Shown in pieces: positions 52,985 through 62,107 of a DNA stretch of 64,000 bases (positions are counted from its first letter, which is position 1; each line of letters begins with the position of its first letter). Both the position numbers and the translations under genes were made by a program. The stretch is from NCBI GenBank assembly GCA_963579625.1, contig CAUZHN010000001.1, positions 1 to 64,000 of the forward strand. Reading direction: 5' to 3'. The notes under the pieces were generated by a model, which was given only the letters and a program-made list of their open reading frames with translations, was not told the origin of the DNA and did not search any database. The DNA comes from JAAXGI01 sp963579625. GTDB lineage: Bacteria; Gemmatimonadota; Gemmatimonadetes; Longimicrobiales; Gaopeijiaceae.

Positions 52985-53593
52985 TCATCCTGCGCCTGTG
53001 ATCCATAGAACTGTCGCCACGGCGAGAGGGATCACTAGGTTGTCGTCCAACCTCCACGGGGCAACCTCGACGAGGGCGGCCGTCAGAGCGGCCAAGATAG
53101 CCGAGAGGGGCGGCACGAAGGGCAGTAGAACAACCCCCGATACTAAGACAAATACTCCCGTTCCCTCGATACTACCTGTTCCGAAGGGATGTCTCCCCCA
53201 TCGCCGTCCGAGATAGCTGGCAGAAGGATCGGCAAGCGCCAGAACTAGGACAGAGGGTGCAACCAACTCGATTGGGAACAGGATGGCGCATACTGCAGCT
53301 CCGATTGTGTACCAAGTAGACGAAGCGACGCCTTTTGCCTCTCGTGGCGATGCCAGCCTTTTGAACCATCGAAAGAAGAACAGGTTGAGGCGGGGGACCG
53401 AGAGGCGAACTACGTCGAAGATCAGTAGTGTTGCCGCAAGAATAGCCAGCGAGGTGGCCGCTACGGGTCGGGTCGGCCGTATCCCCAGGAGAAGCCCCGC
53501 CAATACGACACCCGTAGCAGCGTGGAAAAACCGGCGCCACGGCTGCGGTCCGCTGGTTGCCTCCACGATATCATTTAGGTTGGTTCCGGTCAT
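52985..53593 (-). CDS. Dolichol-kinase / CTP-dependent lipid-kinase-like membrane protein
   Basis: 202 residues from ATG 53593, with AAGGA upstream; the frame to 53686 adds an Arg/Pro-rich leader. About six membrane helices. VLVLALADPSASYLGRRWGR followed by GTGSIEGTGVFVLVSG is the conserved pocket shared by dolichol kinases, phytol kinases and phosphatidate cytidylyltransferases. The small size fits the bacterial polyprenol/phytol kinase-like group. Likely phosphorylates an isoprenoid alcohol at the membrane; exact substrate unknown. It lies just upstream of the mod promoter on the same strand. Confidence 0.75.
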   Translation of the reverse strand: MTGTNLNDIVEATSGPQPWRRFFHAATGVVLAGLLLGIRPTRPVAATSLAILAATLLIFDVVRLSVPRLNLFFFRWFKRLASPREAKGVASSTWYTIGAAVCAILFPIELVAPSVLVLALADPSASYLGRRWGRHPFGTGSIEGTGVFVLVSGVVLLPFVPPLSAILAALTAALVEVAPWRLDDNLVIPLAVATVLWITGAG

Positions 53594-53880
53594 GCCTTTT
53601 CCTTCTCTAGGGTCTGCGGACGGCTTCCCCTCCCGTGGACGCGGCAGCGGGTCAGTTCGTGGTAACGCGAATGTCGAAAGATCCACTGGATCCGGATGAG
53701 AAGGCGCATGCGATCAACCGGCAGTTGCCCCAGTCCCGAAACGAGCGATCCACAAATTCCTATTCCTGGCTCCATTGTCGTCCTCGAGCAGCGGGTTGAG
53801 CCCCGGACCGGATACCGACCAGTGAGCCAAAAAGGGGGGGACAGGGATGGGTTTCCACAATTCCCGAGTCCTGCCTCAGC

Positions 53881-54054
53881 GCCGAAGAACGAGTGAATGC
53901 TATGGACTTCGACACCGACAGCAATGGCAGCTCTGTGAGGCAGGTCCCCATTGGCGTCAACTTTCGCCCTACTGAAGACACTATTCTAAGATTGGACTAT
54001 GTACGCGGGGGGAGCTTCGACCGCATGCAGTTTTCAGTTGCCACCTACTTCTAG
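53881..54054 (+). pseudogene. C-terminal remnant of an outer-membrane porin-like protein
   Basis: The frame reads MDFDTDSNGSSVRQVPIGVN, then FRPTEDTILRLDYVRGG and ends at FDRMQFSVATYF. Ending in an aromatic residue after two amphipathic strands with a Gly/Asn turn is the usual finish of an outer-membrane barrel of the kind that has N-F-R-P-x-x-D and K/R-L-D-Y strands. The frame is open only from 53800, no start is supported, and a run of five A and seven G (53829-53840) just upstream is a likely slippage site. The body of the gene is absent. Confidence 0.4.
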
Positions 54055-54059
54055 ACCCA

Positions 54060-55025
54060 TCACTCCCGGTGGTACTTTCTCAGACTAGGTGCAGCGGTCT
54101 CGATCAATTCCATGACCCGCGCCCGTGCCGCGACCCCATCTCGCGTCTCTTCGAGATCGACGAGGGGAAGGTACAGAGGTGAGTTGAAGAACGCCCCTAA
54201 CGGAATCGGGTTCTTACGAAGGAACGCAGCTTCGATCAATGGAAGAACCGAATTCTGAAGTTCTGCTGCCCGGCCAAAGTCATGCCTCTGCCATGCCCCG
54301 AAGATATCTAGAAAGCCCCGCGCTACCTCCGGGATGTTGCCCGCTGCTGAAACGATACCCACTCCCCCCAATTCGAGGAGATCTACGAGACCATCATCCT
54401 CACCGCTCAGCACCGCAAACTCGTCCGGTGACGATTGTTCGATAACCTGAACGGTATCGTCCCTATGTCGGCCGGGGGACCGGAAGTCCACGGCCTGCTT
54501 CAAGCCGATGATGTTGGGGTTGTGCCCCAGGTGCACGAGCGTATCCGGCTCAAGGTAACTACTCGTTCTCCCAGGAATATTGTAGATGAGGAGTTTCGCT
54601 CCGGTTTCCCTGGCTAATGTTTCGTAGTGCCGTACCAAACCCTCTTGGGGCGGATTGTTGTAGTACCCAGTGACACAGAGACAGGCCAGGTCACCACAAG
54701 CCAGTTGGATCTCCGCGATCATCTCCACCGACTCGCGCGTGCAGTTCGACCCCGCACCAGCAATCACAGGCACTCTTCCGTCCACGTAGTCCACCACGAA
54801 CTGGATGAACTCTAGGTGCTGGGTATGACTCACTGTCGGGCTCTGGCCCGTCGTTCCGACCGGGACTATTCCGCTCACCCCGCATGCGATCAGGTCGTCA
54901 ATCATCTGCTTGGACTTCTCATGATCGATCGAGTTCCGCAGTCGCGCTGGATCGTCGTCGAGGAGAGGGGTAAAGAGCGCAGGGAAGACCCCATGCAGGT
55001 CCCTGGCCTCCGTCACGCTCTTCAT
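54060..55025 (-). CDS. DapA-family (dihydrodipicolinate synthase / NAL) aldolase
   Basis: 321 residues from ATG 55025, preceded by AAAGGAGGAAGAG. Class I Schiff-base aldolase fold with GTTGQSPT at residues 57-64, Tyr 148 in IYNIPGRTSS and the Schiff-base Lys 176 in NIIGLKQAV. It could be 4-hydroxy-tetrahydrodipicolinate synthase (lysine and diaminopimelate) or a related pyruvate-dependent lyase; the residues seen do not settle it. A promoter-like GTGACG - 18 bases - TATAAA (55076-55047, minus strand) lies ahead. 252 bases downstream of lutC on the same strand. Confidence 0.88.
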   Translation of the reverse strand: MKSVTEARDLHGVFPALFTPLLDDDPARLRNSIDHEKSKQMIDDLIACGVSGIVPVGTTGQSPTVSHTQHLEFIQFVVDYVDGRVPVIAGAGSNCTRESVEMIAEIQLACGDLACLCVTGYYNNPPQEGLVRHYETLARETGAKLLIYNIPGRTSSYLEPDTLVHLGHNPNIIGLKQAVDFRSPGRHRDDTVQVIEQSSPDEFAVLSGEDDGLVDLLELGGVGIVSAAGNIPEVARGFLDIFGAWQRHDFGRAAELQNSVLPLIEAAFLRKNPIPLGAFFNSPLYLPLVDLEETRDGVAARARVMELIETAAPSLRKYHRE

Positions 55026-55046
55026 CTCTTCCTCCTTTTGGATGGG

Positions 55047-55076
55047 TTTATAGCAGGTGGCGTATGGTTCCGTCAC
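55047..55076 (-). promoter_or_regulatory. Possible promoter for the DapA-family gene
   Basis: GTGACG (55076-55071), 18-base spacer, TATAAA (55052-55047) on the minus strand, about 20 bases before the start codon. The -35 match is moderate. Confidence 0.4.
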
Positions 55077-55277
55077 CCCGAAGCGGCCCCGCCGTTCCTG
55101 CCGAGCGCTCCAAAACACGCAGGAATCTTTCCCCTACGCCCCCCGGGAAGGCAACCGGATCATATGCGGCTTGAGTCCCTCCAAATTGTGCTCGATTTCG
55201 GCGACCCGCATCGGGAAGAACTGAGGAGTGGGGCGACTCCATCCATGTGGGACAGTGACAATCTCTCGGCCCCCTTG

Positions 55278-55904
55278 CTAGACCCCGGTCCCCATGTCCG
55301 GCCCAACGATTGCGGCGATGATCCGGCCGGGACCGTGGACTCCGGTAACAATCATTTGACCGATGTCAGCGGACTTACTCGGGCCTGAGTGAAGAGCGAG
55401 GGTGGCGGGGAGATTCTCACGCCTACCTTCTAGAGCATCCCCTAGTGTCCCATACACATCTTGGACTCGGAGCCAAACGAGGTGGACGGGAGGAAGAAGC
55501 TGAGACTGGTGGCCTTCCCTAGAGGAAAGAAGAAGGGAGCCGGTCTGAGCCGCGGCTCCCACTGCCACTGAGACCCCTAGTGCCGCATCCGATGACGGGG
55601 CCGCGGGCAGATCTGGCTGCAAGTCATCGGGCACGCCAATACAGACGGCCACGCTCTCGAACTCGCTCGCAAACTCTTTCAACCATCTTTGCGCTGAGCC
55701 CTCCTCAAAAAGCCGTACGACCTCACCTCCAGCGGCCCGAAAACGATCCTCGAAGGCACCCACTGAGTCGGTCCGGCCTGCTTTGCCAAAAGGCACCGGC
55801 GGCTCAACAGCTTCTGGAAGCGGCCCAGGGTGGGCTACGGTTTCGCGGTCCCGGTTCGCATCTCGGACACGGCCCAGAATACGCTTCCTGGCTTCTTGGC
55901 TCAC
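55278..55904 (-). CDS. lutC: LUD-domain protein LutC
   Basis: 208 residues from GTG 55904, whose GTGA overlaps the lutB stop. The longer frame to 56468 lies over lutB and is not coding. The LUD fold shows DDLQPDLPAAPSSDAALGVS, AVGAAAQTGSLLLSSREGHQ and LLPPVHLVWLRVQDV, and ends in GPSKSADIGQMIVTGVHGPG, all typical of LutC/YkgG. Part of the three-subunit L-lactate dehydrogenase (LutABC). Confidence 0.92.
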   Translation of the reverse strand: MSQEARKRILGRVRDANRDRETVAHPGPLPEAVEPPVPFGKAGRTDSVGAFEDRFRAAGGEVVRLFEEGSAQRWLKEFASEFESVAVCIGVPDDLQPDLPAAPSSDAALGVSVAVGAAAQTGSLLLSSREGHQSQLLPPVHLVWLRVQDVYGTLGDALEGRRENLPATLALHSGPSKSADIGQMIVTGVHGPGRIIAAIVGPDMGTGV

Positions 55905-57295
55905 TCGATTCCCTCCTCCCAAAGCTCCCGGAAGGTTCGACCCTCCACAACAGGCAACTCTCGGCCGGAGTTCCAATCGCGGAGCATCGGGAGCCGCCGC
56001 GACACCCATTCCGGGATAATTGCCATCAGCTTCTCCACCCACCCGAAGAGTCGAGGATGCGTCACGGCTGCAGCCCAGAGGTCCAATATCGAACGCTCGG
56101 CACCATCGGTCAGTCCACGCTCGACTGCCCGCTGGCGCCAGACGTGAAGGAGCTTCGGTATCGGGATGCGAACCGGGCATACTTCCTCGCATGCGCCGCA
56201 AAGTGAGGATGCGAAGGGCAGTGGAACAGTTTCCCCCAACCCGACCAGCCCCGGGCCAATGATCGCGCCGATCGGCCCGGAGTAAACGTAGCCATACGCG
56301 TGCCCACCCGTTTGCCGATACACAGGGCAAACGTTCAGACACGCTCCGCAACGCACGCATCGGAGGGCCTCCCACGCCTCGGGATCTGCCAACAGGCGCG
56401 TGCGTCCGCAGTCGACCAAAATGACGTGGAACTCCTCCGGCCCATCCGGCTCCTGGCCAACCAAACATCCAGGGCCCTGGATGATCGAAACGAAAGTCCC
56501 CACTGGCTGACCAGTCGCCGACTTGGAAGTGACCTGGAGGAAGGTCGGGAGATCGGCCCAGCGGGGGAGCACCTTCTCGATCCCAACCAGGGCGACGTGG
56601 ATCCGCGGAAGGGAGGTCGACATCCGAATATTGCCCTCGTTTTCAATGAGGGCGATCGATCCGGTCTCTGCAACCAGGAAATTGCCCCCGCTAATCCCAA
56701 GGTCGGCGGTGAGAAACGCGTCTCGTAGAACCCGTCGAGCAGCTTTGGCAAGCTCCTCCGGTGACGCATCGAATGGGGTGCCGAGCCGGTCGTGGAAGAG
56801 TCCCTGGACATCTTCAAGGCTTCTGTGGATCGCAGGACCAACAATGTGGCTCGGTGGCTCACCCAAGAGCTGGATGATGTACTCCCCGAGATCGGTCTCA
56901 AACAGTTCCACGCCACAGGCCTCCAGGAAGGGGTTTAGCCCAATCTCTTCGCTGAGCATGCTCTTGGCCTTCACTGCTCGCCGCACACCGTGTTTAGCCA
57001 CGATGTGTTGAAAGACCTGGTGAACATCGGAAGCCGTCTCAGCCCAGTGGACCTGAGCCCCCCGCTCAAGGAGCCGAGCCTCTGCCTCTTGGAGGTACTC
57101 TTCTAGATGCGTGAGTGCGTGGCTCTTGACCCCTTCAGCCCACCGCCTCAGGGCATCACGATCAAGATCGTCGAAGGCGGCACGTCGATGGTCATCGAAG
57201 GTTTGAGTCGCGGCCGTTACGGCTTCCCGTACCTCGGGCGTCTCCTGGATGATGTGTCGAGCTCGCTGACGATAGTCACGGCTATGGATTTCCAC
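55901..57295 (-). CDS. lutB: Iron-sulfur LUD protein LutB
   Basis: 464 residues from GTG 57295, seven bases after GGGAGG; it overlaps the end of lutA. LUD-type N-terminal domain with GISGGNFLVAETGSIALIEN and the ferredoxin region: CVRCGACLNVCPVYRQTGGH (about residue 318) and CGACEEVCPVRIPIPKL. Two 4Fe-4S clusters are expected from the Cys spacing. Length matches B. subtilis LutB (about 475). Confidence 0.95.
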   Translation of the reverse strand: MEIHSRDYRQRARHIIQETPEVREAVTAATQTFDDHRRAAFDDLDRDALRRWAEGVKSHALTHLEEYLQEAEARLLERGAQVHWAETASDVHQVFQHIVAKHGVRRAVKAKSMLSEEIGLNPFLEACGVELFETDLGEYIIQLLGEPPSHIVGPAIHRSLEDVQGLFHDRLGTPFDASPEELAKAARRVLRDAFLTADLGISGGNFLVAETGSIALIENEGNIRMSTSLPRIHVALVGIEKVLPRWADLPTFLQVTSKSATGQPVGTFVSIIQGPGCLVGQEPDGPEEFHVILVDCGRTRLLADPEAWEALRCVRCGACLNVCPVYRQTGGHAYGYVYSGPIGAIIGPGLVGLGETVPLPFASSLCGACEEVCPVRIPIPKLLHVWRQRAVERGLTDGAERSILDLWAAAVTHPRLFGWVEKLMAIIPEWVSRRLPMLRDWNSGRELPVVEGRTFRELWEEGIE

Positions 57296-57986
57296 GGCGA
57301 GCCTCCCACAGGAGTGAAGCCAGCGAGCGGAAGTGGATCCCCATCCCCCGGCGTCGCGCACGACCATCCAGGTGGAGTAGGCACCCACCATCCGCCGATA
57401 CTACCGTCTCTACCTCAGGAAGCGTCTCGAGCTTGCGGTCGGCCATGGCAACGGAGACCTCGGGAGCCTTCACTGAAAAGAGCCCACCGAACCCGCAACA
57501 CTCCTGATCCATCTCCCACGGCACGACCCTGGCACCCGCCGACGTCAGAAGCTGCATGGGCTGGCTTTGCACTCCGAGCTCTCTGAGCGCATGACAACCA
57601 TGATGGTAGGCCAGTCTGCGTCCCTCTAGGCCACCACCAAGAACGGTCACTCCGAGCACGTCTACAAGGAACTCGGCGAGCTCGTAGGACCGCTCTCCCA
57701 GTTCCGAAGACCCGAGCAAATGAGGGTAAGTGCAACGCAGCATCGCAGCACAACTCCCGGACGGGAGGACCACATGCTCCGCGTCGGCAAATACCTTCGC
57801 AGTGTAAGCGGCCATCCGACGGGCCTCAGGTACGTGGCCGGCATTCCACGCCGGCTGGCCACAGCAGGTCTGACCCGTGGGGAAGTCAACCTCGATGTCC
57901 AAGGAACGGAGTAGACGAACGGCATCAGCCGCTGCATCTGCGAAGAAGCGATCACCGAGACAGGTGACGAAAAGCGAGACTCTCAT
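57282..57986 (-). CDS. lutA: CCG-domain protein LutA
   Basis: 234 residues. Two CCG-type cysteine-rich motifs, FPTGQTCCGQPAWNAGH (near residue 41) and WEMDQECCGFGGLFSVK, as in glycolate/lactate oxidase subunits (GlcF, GlpC, HdrD-like). With LutB and LutC it oxidises L-lactate to pyruvate, passing electrons to the quinone pool. First gene of the operon. A TACACT box ends six bases before the ATG, which would also give a leaderless message, but the matching -35 is poor. Confidence 0.94.
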   Translation of the reverse strand: MRVSLFVTCLGDRFFADAAADAVRLLRSLDIEVDFPTGQTCCGQPAWNAGHVPEARRMAAYTAKVFADAEHVVLPSGSCAAMLRCTYPHLLGSSELGERSYELAEFLVDVLGVTVLGGGLEGRRLAYHHGCHALRELGVQSQPMQLLTSAGARVVPWEMDQECCGFGGLFSVKAPEVSVAMADRKLETLPEVETVVSADGGCLLHLDGRARRRGMGIHFRSLASLLWEARRGNP

Positions 57987-58175
57987 TGCCTAAGTGTAGG
58001 AGTCATCCGGAGAATGTAACGCGTACGAAACGAGCGCCCCGTCTTGTCACATCACTGCAACAGACTAGTAACATCACCAGTGTGCCTGCCCGCGCTGCTA
58101 CTAGCGTACGGCTCTACGTGTTCGCCTGGAGGTCAGTCATATCCTGTCCTCCCATCTGCAAGTCTGAGCCGAAAC

Positions 58176-60245
58176 TCAAGGAAGGCTGAGCGCCACCAGG
58201 GCGCCTGGCACTGGCAGGATGATCCGTTGCCGTCCCTCATGCATATAGGACATCATCCCGTACATTCCGAGATCCGGTGTCTCCAGGCTTCCCAGACGCT
58301 CGCCCGTCACCTTGTCCACAGCGTAGAGGAATGGCGTAGTCCCGTCGTCACCAATAGCCGTGTGGAGGAGCAAGCTCGGCGTTACCATCATGGCAGAGTG
58401 GGTTAGATTTCCCGTAGCAGGGATATCCATCCCCCGCAACGCTGGGTGCTCCTGAATAAACCTTGGTGTACCCCCGTTGGGAATCCACCATAGATGCTCG
58501 CCACTGTTCAGGTCGATAGCAGTAATTCGGCTGTACGGGGGCTTCGTTAGTGGCAGCCCCTGGGGACCCGGAATACCAGTTGCGGTGCCCGTCCAGAGGG
58601 CATAATCAGGGATGGTACTTCCCGTCGGTTGCCAGCTTGTCAGCTCACCGTCCACCTCCTCTCCCGGTCCGACAGTCCGTGTCGCACAGTTCGTCCGTGA
58701 GACGACGTAGATGACTCCCGTTTGAGGGTCCGCTGCTGGCGGACCGCTGATATTCGTACCACCCAACTCACCGGGACACCAGATCGAGCCCGCCAAGCCA
58801 TCGGAATTGTCCCGGTAGGTGGGAGGATTGAAGAGCGGCCCTAACTGATAATCCGCGGCTATTTCCAGTGCCGCTCGCCGCAACTCGGGCGTGAAGTCGA
58901 TGAGGTCGTCTACGGTGAGTCCCTGTAAATCATACGGTGCCGGCTTGGTGGGAAAGGGTTGGGTGAGCGACAGCTGGTCTCCAGGAATCTCCGAAGGGAG
59001 CACGGGCCGCTCCTCAATAGGCCAAATGGGCTCACCCGTCTCCCGGTTGAAGGCGTAGATCATTGACTGCTTGGTGGCCTGAAACACGCCCGGAATCCTC
59101 TGCCCATCCACTGTCACATCCAGGAGAACCGGAGCCGTGGGGGTGTCATAGTTCCAGATGTCATGATGCACGAACTGAAAATGCCAAATGCGTTCACCCG
59201 TCTCCACGTCTAGCGCGATGACGCTGGTACCAAACAGGTTGTCCCCGGGACGCCAGCCAGCAGAGTAGTCTATCGTGCCGCCCTTTGTCGGGATGTACAC
59301 AATCCCTCGTTCCGGATCAGCGGACATCGGCGCCCACGAGCCGATATTGCCCGACCAGGCCCAAGCATCGCTCTCCCAAGTCTCATGGCCGAACTCGCCC
59401 GGCCGCGGGATCACGTGGAATTTCCAGAGGTGCTCGCCGGTCAGGGCATCGTAGGCCACTATGTCACCGGGGATGTTCTCGATCCGACTCTGGTTCTGAC
59501 CGTTCTCGTGGGACGTCCCCACGATCACCACGCCGTTGACCACAATCGGAGGAGAGGACGCGGTAGCATAACCGAGCTCAAGCGGGATCCCCTGGTACGG
59601 ATCCCACAGTTGGTTGAGGCTCTCCCAGGGCCCCCAGCCCTGGGCCTGATCTTCCAGGGCGTCTACCACCCCGGTCTGGGGAAAGCCTTCGATTGCCACC
59701 GGCCTCCCCCAGTTCTCCAGGGGGCGGCCCGTCTTGGCGTCCAGGGCCCAGAGGAAGCGGGCCGGGCTGATGCTGAAGATCACGCCCCTGCCATCCACAT
59801 CAGCGTAGGCAACCCCCTTTCCATTGTTGGCCCGCATGGAATGCTCCCACCGGAAAGTGTCCGGCTCCCTGAAGCTCCAGATAATGACGCCCGTGCCGGC
59901 ATCGATTGCCACCACGCTCCGGCGATCCCCAGCTACAGTGTAAAGAACCCCGTCCACGTAGAGGGGTGTGGGGCGGGCCAAGAGGACCCCGAAGCTATCC
60001 CCTCTCCAGATCCACTCAACTTCTAGATCTTCAAAATTCGACGCGTCAACCTGGTCCAGCGGCGAGGATCGGGTGTGCCAGGCGTTCCCACCGATATAGC
60101 GCCACTCTCCTTGATCGGTCCCCGGCAGGGCTTGGTAACTCTGGGCAGCACCGTGCCACGGCAGGGCCATGAGGATGCCCAGGGCCACAGCCAGCCAGGG
60201 CCTGAGAAAGGGGAGTCCGAAACCGTGCTTCTCTCTTTTCATCAT
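58176..60245 (-). CDS. PQQ-dependent alcohol/sugar dehydrogenase-like quinoprotein
   Basis: 689 residues from ATG 60245, behind AAGGAG and AGGAG. A signal peptide (AVALGILMALPWHGAAQSYQ) precedes an eight-bladed propeller with repeated tryptophan-docking strands, e.g. GTDQGEWRYIGGNAWHTRSS, VVAIDAGTGVIIWSF, YDALTGEHLWKF, VIALDVETGERIWHFQFVHH and AFNRETGEPIWPI. The calcium/PQQ pocket likely lies in HHDIWNYDTPTAPVLLDV. No CxxCH heme motif, so electrons must go to a separate acceptor. Resembles membrane glucose or quinate/ethanol-type quinoproteins; substrate unknown. No pqq genes in the window. Confidence 0.9.
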   Translation of the reverse strand: MMKREKHGFGLPFLRPWLAVALGILMALPWHGAAQSYQALPGTDQGEWRYIGGNAWHTRSSPLDQVDASNFEDLEVEWIWRGDSFGVLLARPTPLYVDGVLYTVAGDRRSVVAIDAGTGVIIWSFREPDTFRWEHSMRANNGKGVAYADVDGRGVIFSISPARFLWALDAKTGRPLENWGRPVAIEGFPQTGVVDALEDQAQGWGPWESLNQLWDPYQGIPLELGYATASSPPIVVNGVVIVGTSHENGQNQSRIENIPGDIVAYDALTGEHLWKFHVIPRPGEFGHETWESDAWAWSGNIGSWAPMSADPERGIVYIPTKGGTIDYSAGWRPGDNLFGTSVIALDVETGERIWHFQFVHHDIWNYDTPTAPVLLDVTVDGQRIPGVFQATKQSMIYAFNRETGEPIWPIEERPVLPSEIPGDQLSLTQPFPTKPAPYDLQGLTVDDLIDFTPELRRAALEIAADYQLGPLFNPPTYRDNSDGLAGSIWCPGELGGTNISGPPAADPQTGVIYVVSRTNCATRTVGPGEEVDGELTSWQPTGSTIPDYALWTGTATGIPGPQGLPLTKPPYSRITAIDLNSGEHLWWIPNGGTPRFIQEHPALRGMDIPATGNLTHSAMMVTPSLLLHTAIGDDGTTPFLYAVDKVTGERLGSLETPDLGMYGMMSYMHEGRQRIILPVPGALVALSLP

Positions 60246-60575
60246 CACTCCTGCTCCTTCGTTGGCAGACCCAAGACCTGGCCAACATGTTGTTTGACCA
60301 AGGATGCAGCAAGGAAAAGACTGGCTCACGATGGACCTTCGAAGCGAAATCTTCTGACCACTCCTATTTCAGGGGTACGGTTTCTTTGTAATGGTACGAG
60401 GAATCGTCCCACAAAAACCACTAGTTCCACGGTTCTTGCTGCATCCCTTTTCAAGCGGCATCATGGCTAGACCCCTCCTACAATCCTCTGAGGTGTCCTA
60501 TGAGGAAGATCCGACTGGGAACAAGCCGCGGCGTGTGGATTCTCGCATGTGGACACAAACTCACAGGATGCCAGA
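60246..60575. other. Divergent region between the quinoprotein and a membrane ORF
   Basis: 330 bases without a supported gene. It should hold the promoters of both divergent units. A possible AT-rich patch lies around 60380-60470, but I see no clear -35/-10 pair or palindrome. Confidence 0.35.
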
Positions 60576-61034
60576 GTGAAGGGATACGGGTTGCCTGACT
60601 GGTTAGAGGGGAAGAAGAGGAAGGTTCAGCAGTTGCACATTGGCCAACTGGTCATGCTCGAAGTAGCATGCGTTGGGGGCTTATTGCTCAGTTTGACTCT
60701 CGCGGTAGCGGGGCTTGGTGTTTTCCCAATCTTTCTTGACGGTGTTTCAACGCTCGGACCTAGGGAGAAAAGTCCCCCGACCATACCCGGGACAGTTCTG
60801 ACCGAACTGGAGCTAACTCAGAGGCTTAGAGCTACGAACTGGCTCAACGAACGAACCACCCTAGATTCTCTCGAACTGATACGTCTTTCCGCCATCCACA
60901 CATACGATTTAATACCGGAAGACCGAGAGAAGCGGGCACAATTGTTAGCTGAGCGGAGCCTGGAGATCCGAGAAGTCGCTGAGACAAGCCTTCTGATTGC
61001 CACATCACCTTCCCAGCTAATCCCAGAAGAGTAA
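60576..61034 (+). CDS. Membrane protein, first part of a frame interrupted by TAA
   Basis: 152 residues from GTG 60576, seven bases after AGGAT. A charged start (GYGLPDWLEGKKRKVQQLHI) leads to a hydrophobic helix (VGGLLLSLTLAVAGLGVFPI), a short loop, and then long helices with repeated Leu/Arg/Glu (SLELIRLSAIHTYDLIPEDR). It ends at TAA 61032, but the same frame continues open on the far side. No family recognised. Confidence 0.55.
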   Translation: MKGYGLPDWLEGKKRKVQQLHIGQLVMLEVACVGGLLLSLTLAVAGLGVFPIFLDGVSTLGPREKSPPTIPGTVLTELELTQRLRATNWLNERTTLDSLELIRLSAIHTYDLIPEDREKRAQLLAERSLEIREVAETSLLIATSPSQLIPEE

Positions 61035-61274
61035 GAGCGACAAACGAGGGTGCTCCGTGAGATCGGAGCCGTTGGCCGGTTAACCCTTGAGGAACAAGAA
61101 GGTCGAGTGTTAGAGGAAGAGAAGCCTTCTGTGGGCTTAGGGAGGCGGATGTCTGGTTTCCACATGGCTGGAGCCGTGCTAATCAGTCTAATCGGCGTCG
61201 AGATCACGGGCTACGCAGGCATCGGTTTGCTCTGCGCTTGGTTCGAGGCGCGAAGGCCGGATCCGTCAGGCTAA
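61035..61274 (+). pseudogene. In-frame continuation after the TAA: probable C-terminal part of the same protein
   Basis: Directly after the TAA the same frame reads ERQTRVLREIGAVGRLTLEE, continuing the helical character of the preceding residues, then a membrane helix (AGAVLISLIGVEITGYAGIG) and ends ARRPDPSG. Together the two pieces would make a protein of about 233 residues with one helix near each end. Either the TAA is a nonsense mutation or sequencing error, or this is a separate small gene starting at GTG 61050 with no ribosome site. Confidence 0.45.
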
Positions 61275-61286
61275 AACTCGGCGACG

Positions 61287-61718
61287 TCAACCAGGATCCG
61301 CAACGTATCCCACCGCTTCAATGGCCGGCACTGCTGCGGCCTCGTCATTATCCGACGTGTCACCGGTAACGCCCACGGCACCAATGATGGCACCGCTCCC
61401 GTCCTTGACTAGAACTCCACCGGGCACTGGGACAAGCCTACCGTCAAAAGCACCGTTGGCCGCAAGAACGAAATAGGCCTGGCTTTCAGCTCGGTTCATG
61501 AGCGCTCGCGAGCCCAGACCCATGCCGATCGCCCCGAATGCTTTTCCATGGGCAATCTGGAAACGGAGGTTGGACGCACCATCCTCGCGCTCGAACGCCT
61601 TTAGGTGACCACCCGCATCCAGCACACAGACCGAGAGAGGCTTGAGATCCAGCTCCCGGGCACGGGCAAACGTCTTGGATATGATCGAGCGGGCCTCGCT
61701 CAGAGTGATTGAAGCCAT
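61287..61718 (-). CDS. GlcG/HbpS heme-binding family protein
   Basis: 143 residues from ATG 61718, nine bases after AGGAG. The GlcG/HbpS fold is complete: LSEARSIISKTFARARELDL, VCVLDAGGHLKAFEREDGAS, FQIAHGKAFGAIGMG and VPVPGGVLVKDGSGAIIGAV followed by GVTGDTSDNDEAAAV. Some relatives bind heme or sense redox; others have unknown roles beside dehydrogenases. The frame continues upstream through a hydrophobic stretch (GLLVVGFLVVFATAL), so a longer, membrane-anchored form from about 61874 cannot be excluded. Confidence 0.85.
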   Translation of the reverse strand: MASITLSEARSIISKTFARARELDLKPLSVCVLDAGGHLKAFEREDGASNLRFQIAHGKAFGAIGMGLGSRALMNRAESQAYFVLAANGAFDGRLVPVPGGVLVKDGSGAIIGAVGVTGDTSDNDEAAAVPAIEAVGYVADPG

Positions 61719-62107
61719 TGATGATTCTCCTGGATCTTCCAGTTGGATGAGAAGGAAGAACGGGCACGGATCGACGCGTGACTCGTCCCTCAGTGCGGTG
61801 GCAAATACAACCAGAAATCCGACTACAAGCAACCCGAGGGCCGCGATTTCGAACACCAACCAACCGCAGACCACATAGATCCCAGCATCTTCTTGGGGAT
61901 AGAACGTCCGGGCTTGTCCTCGCCAAGAGACCTCACTATCACTCTCCTTATCGGGAGTCCTCGGGACAAATCAGGCCCCGTCGAATCCAGAACGGAGGAG
62001 TGGAGGTCTCTGGGGCGGCCGGAACTGTGGGTTTCGCCATGGCTTGGGTGAGAACCCATCCTACTGCTTCACGGCCGATTGAGTGCAGCAGTCAGATGTC
62101 GGCCTTC
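61719..62107. other. 389 bases without a firm gene
   Basis: Contains the hydrophobic upstream extension of the GlcG frame (61719-61874, minus strand) and otherwise only frames shadowing nothing recognisable. It may hold the promoter of the GlcG-like gene and leftover sequence from the adjacent broken DUF5916 gene. Confidence 0.35.

Noticed and set aside
55278..56468. Long minus-strand frame as a fused LutC.
   Set aside because: The extra N-terminal half lies in another frame over lutB and is Arg/Pro/Gly rich; the GTGA start at 55904 is clear.
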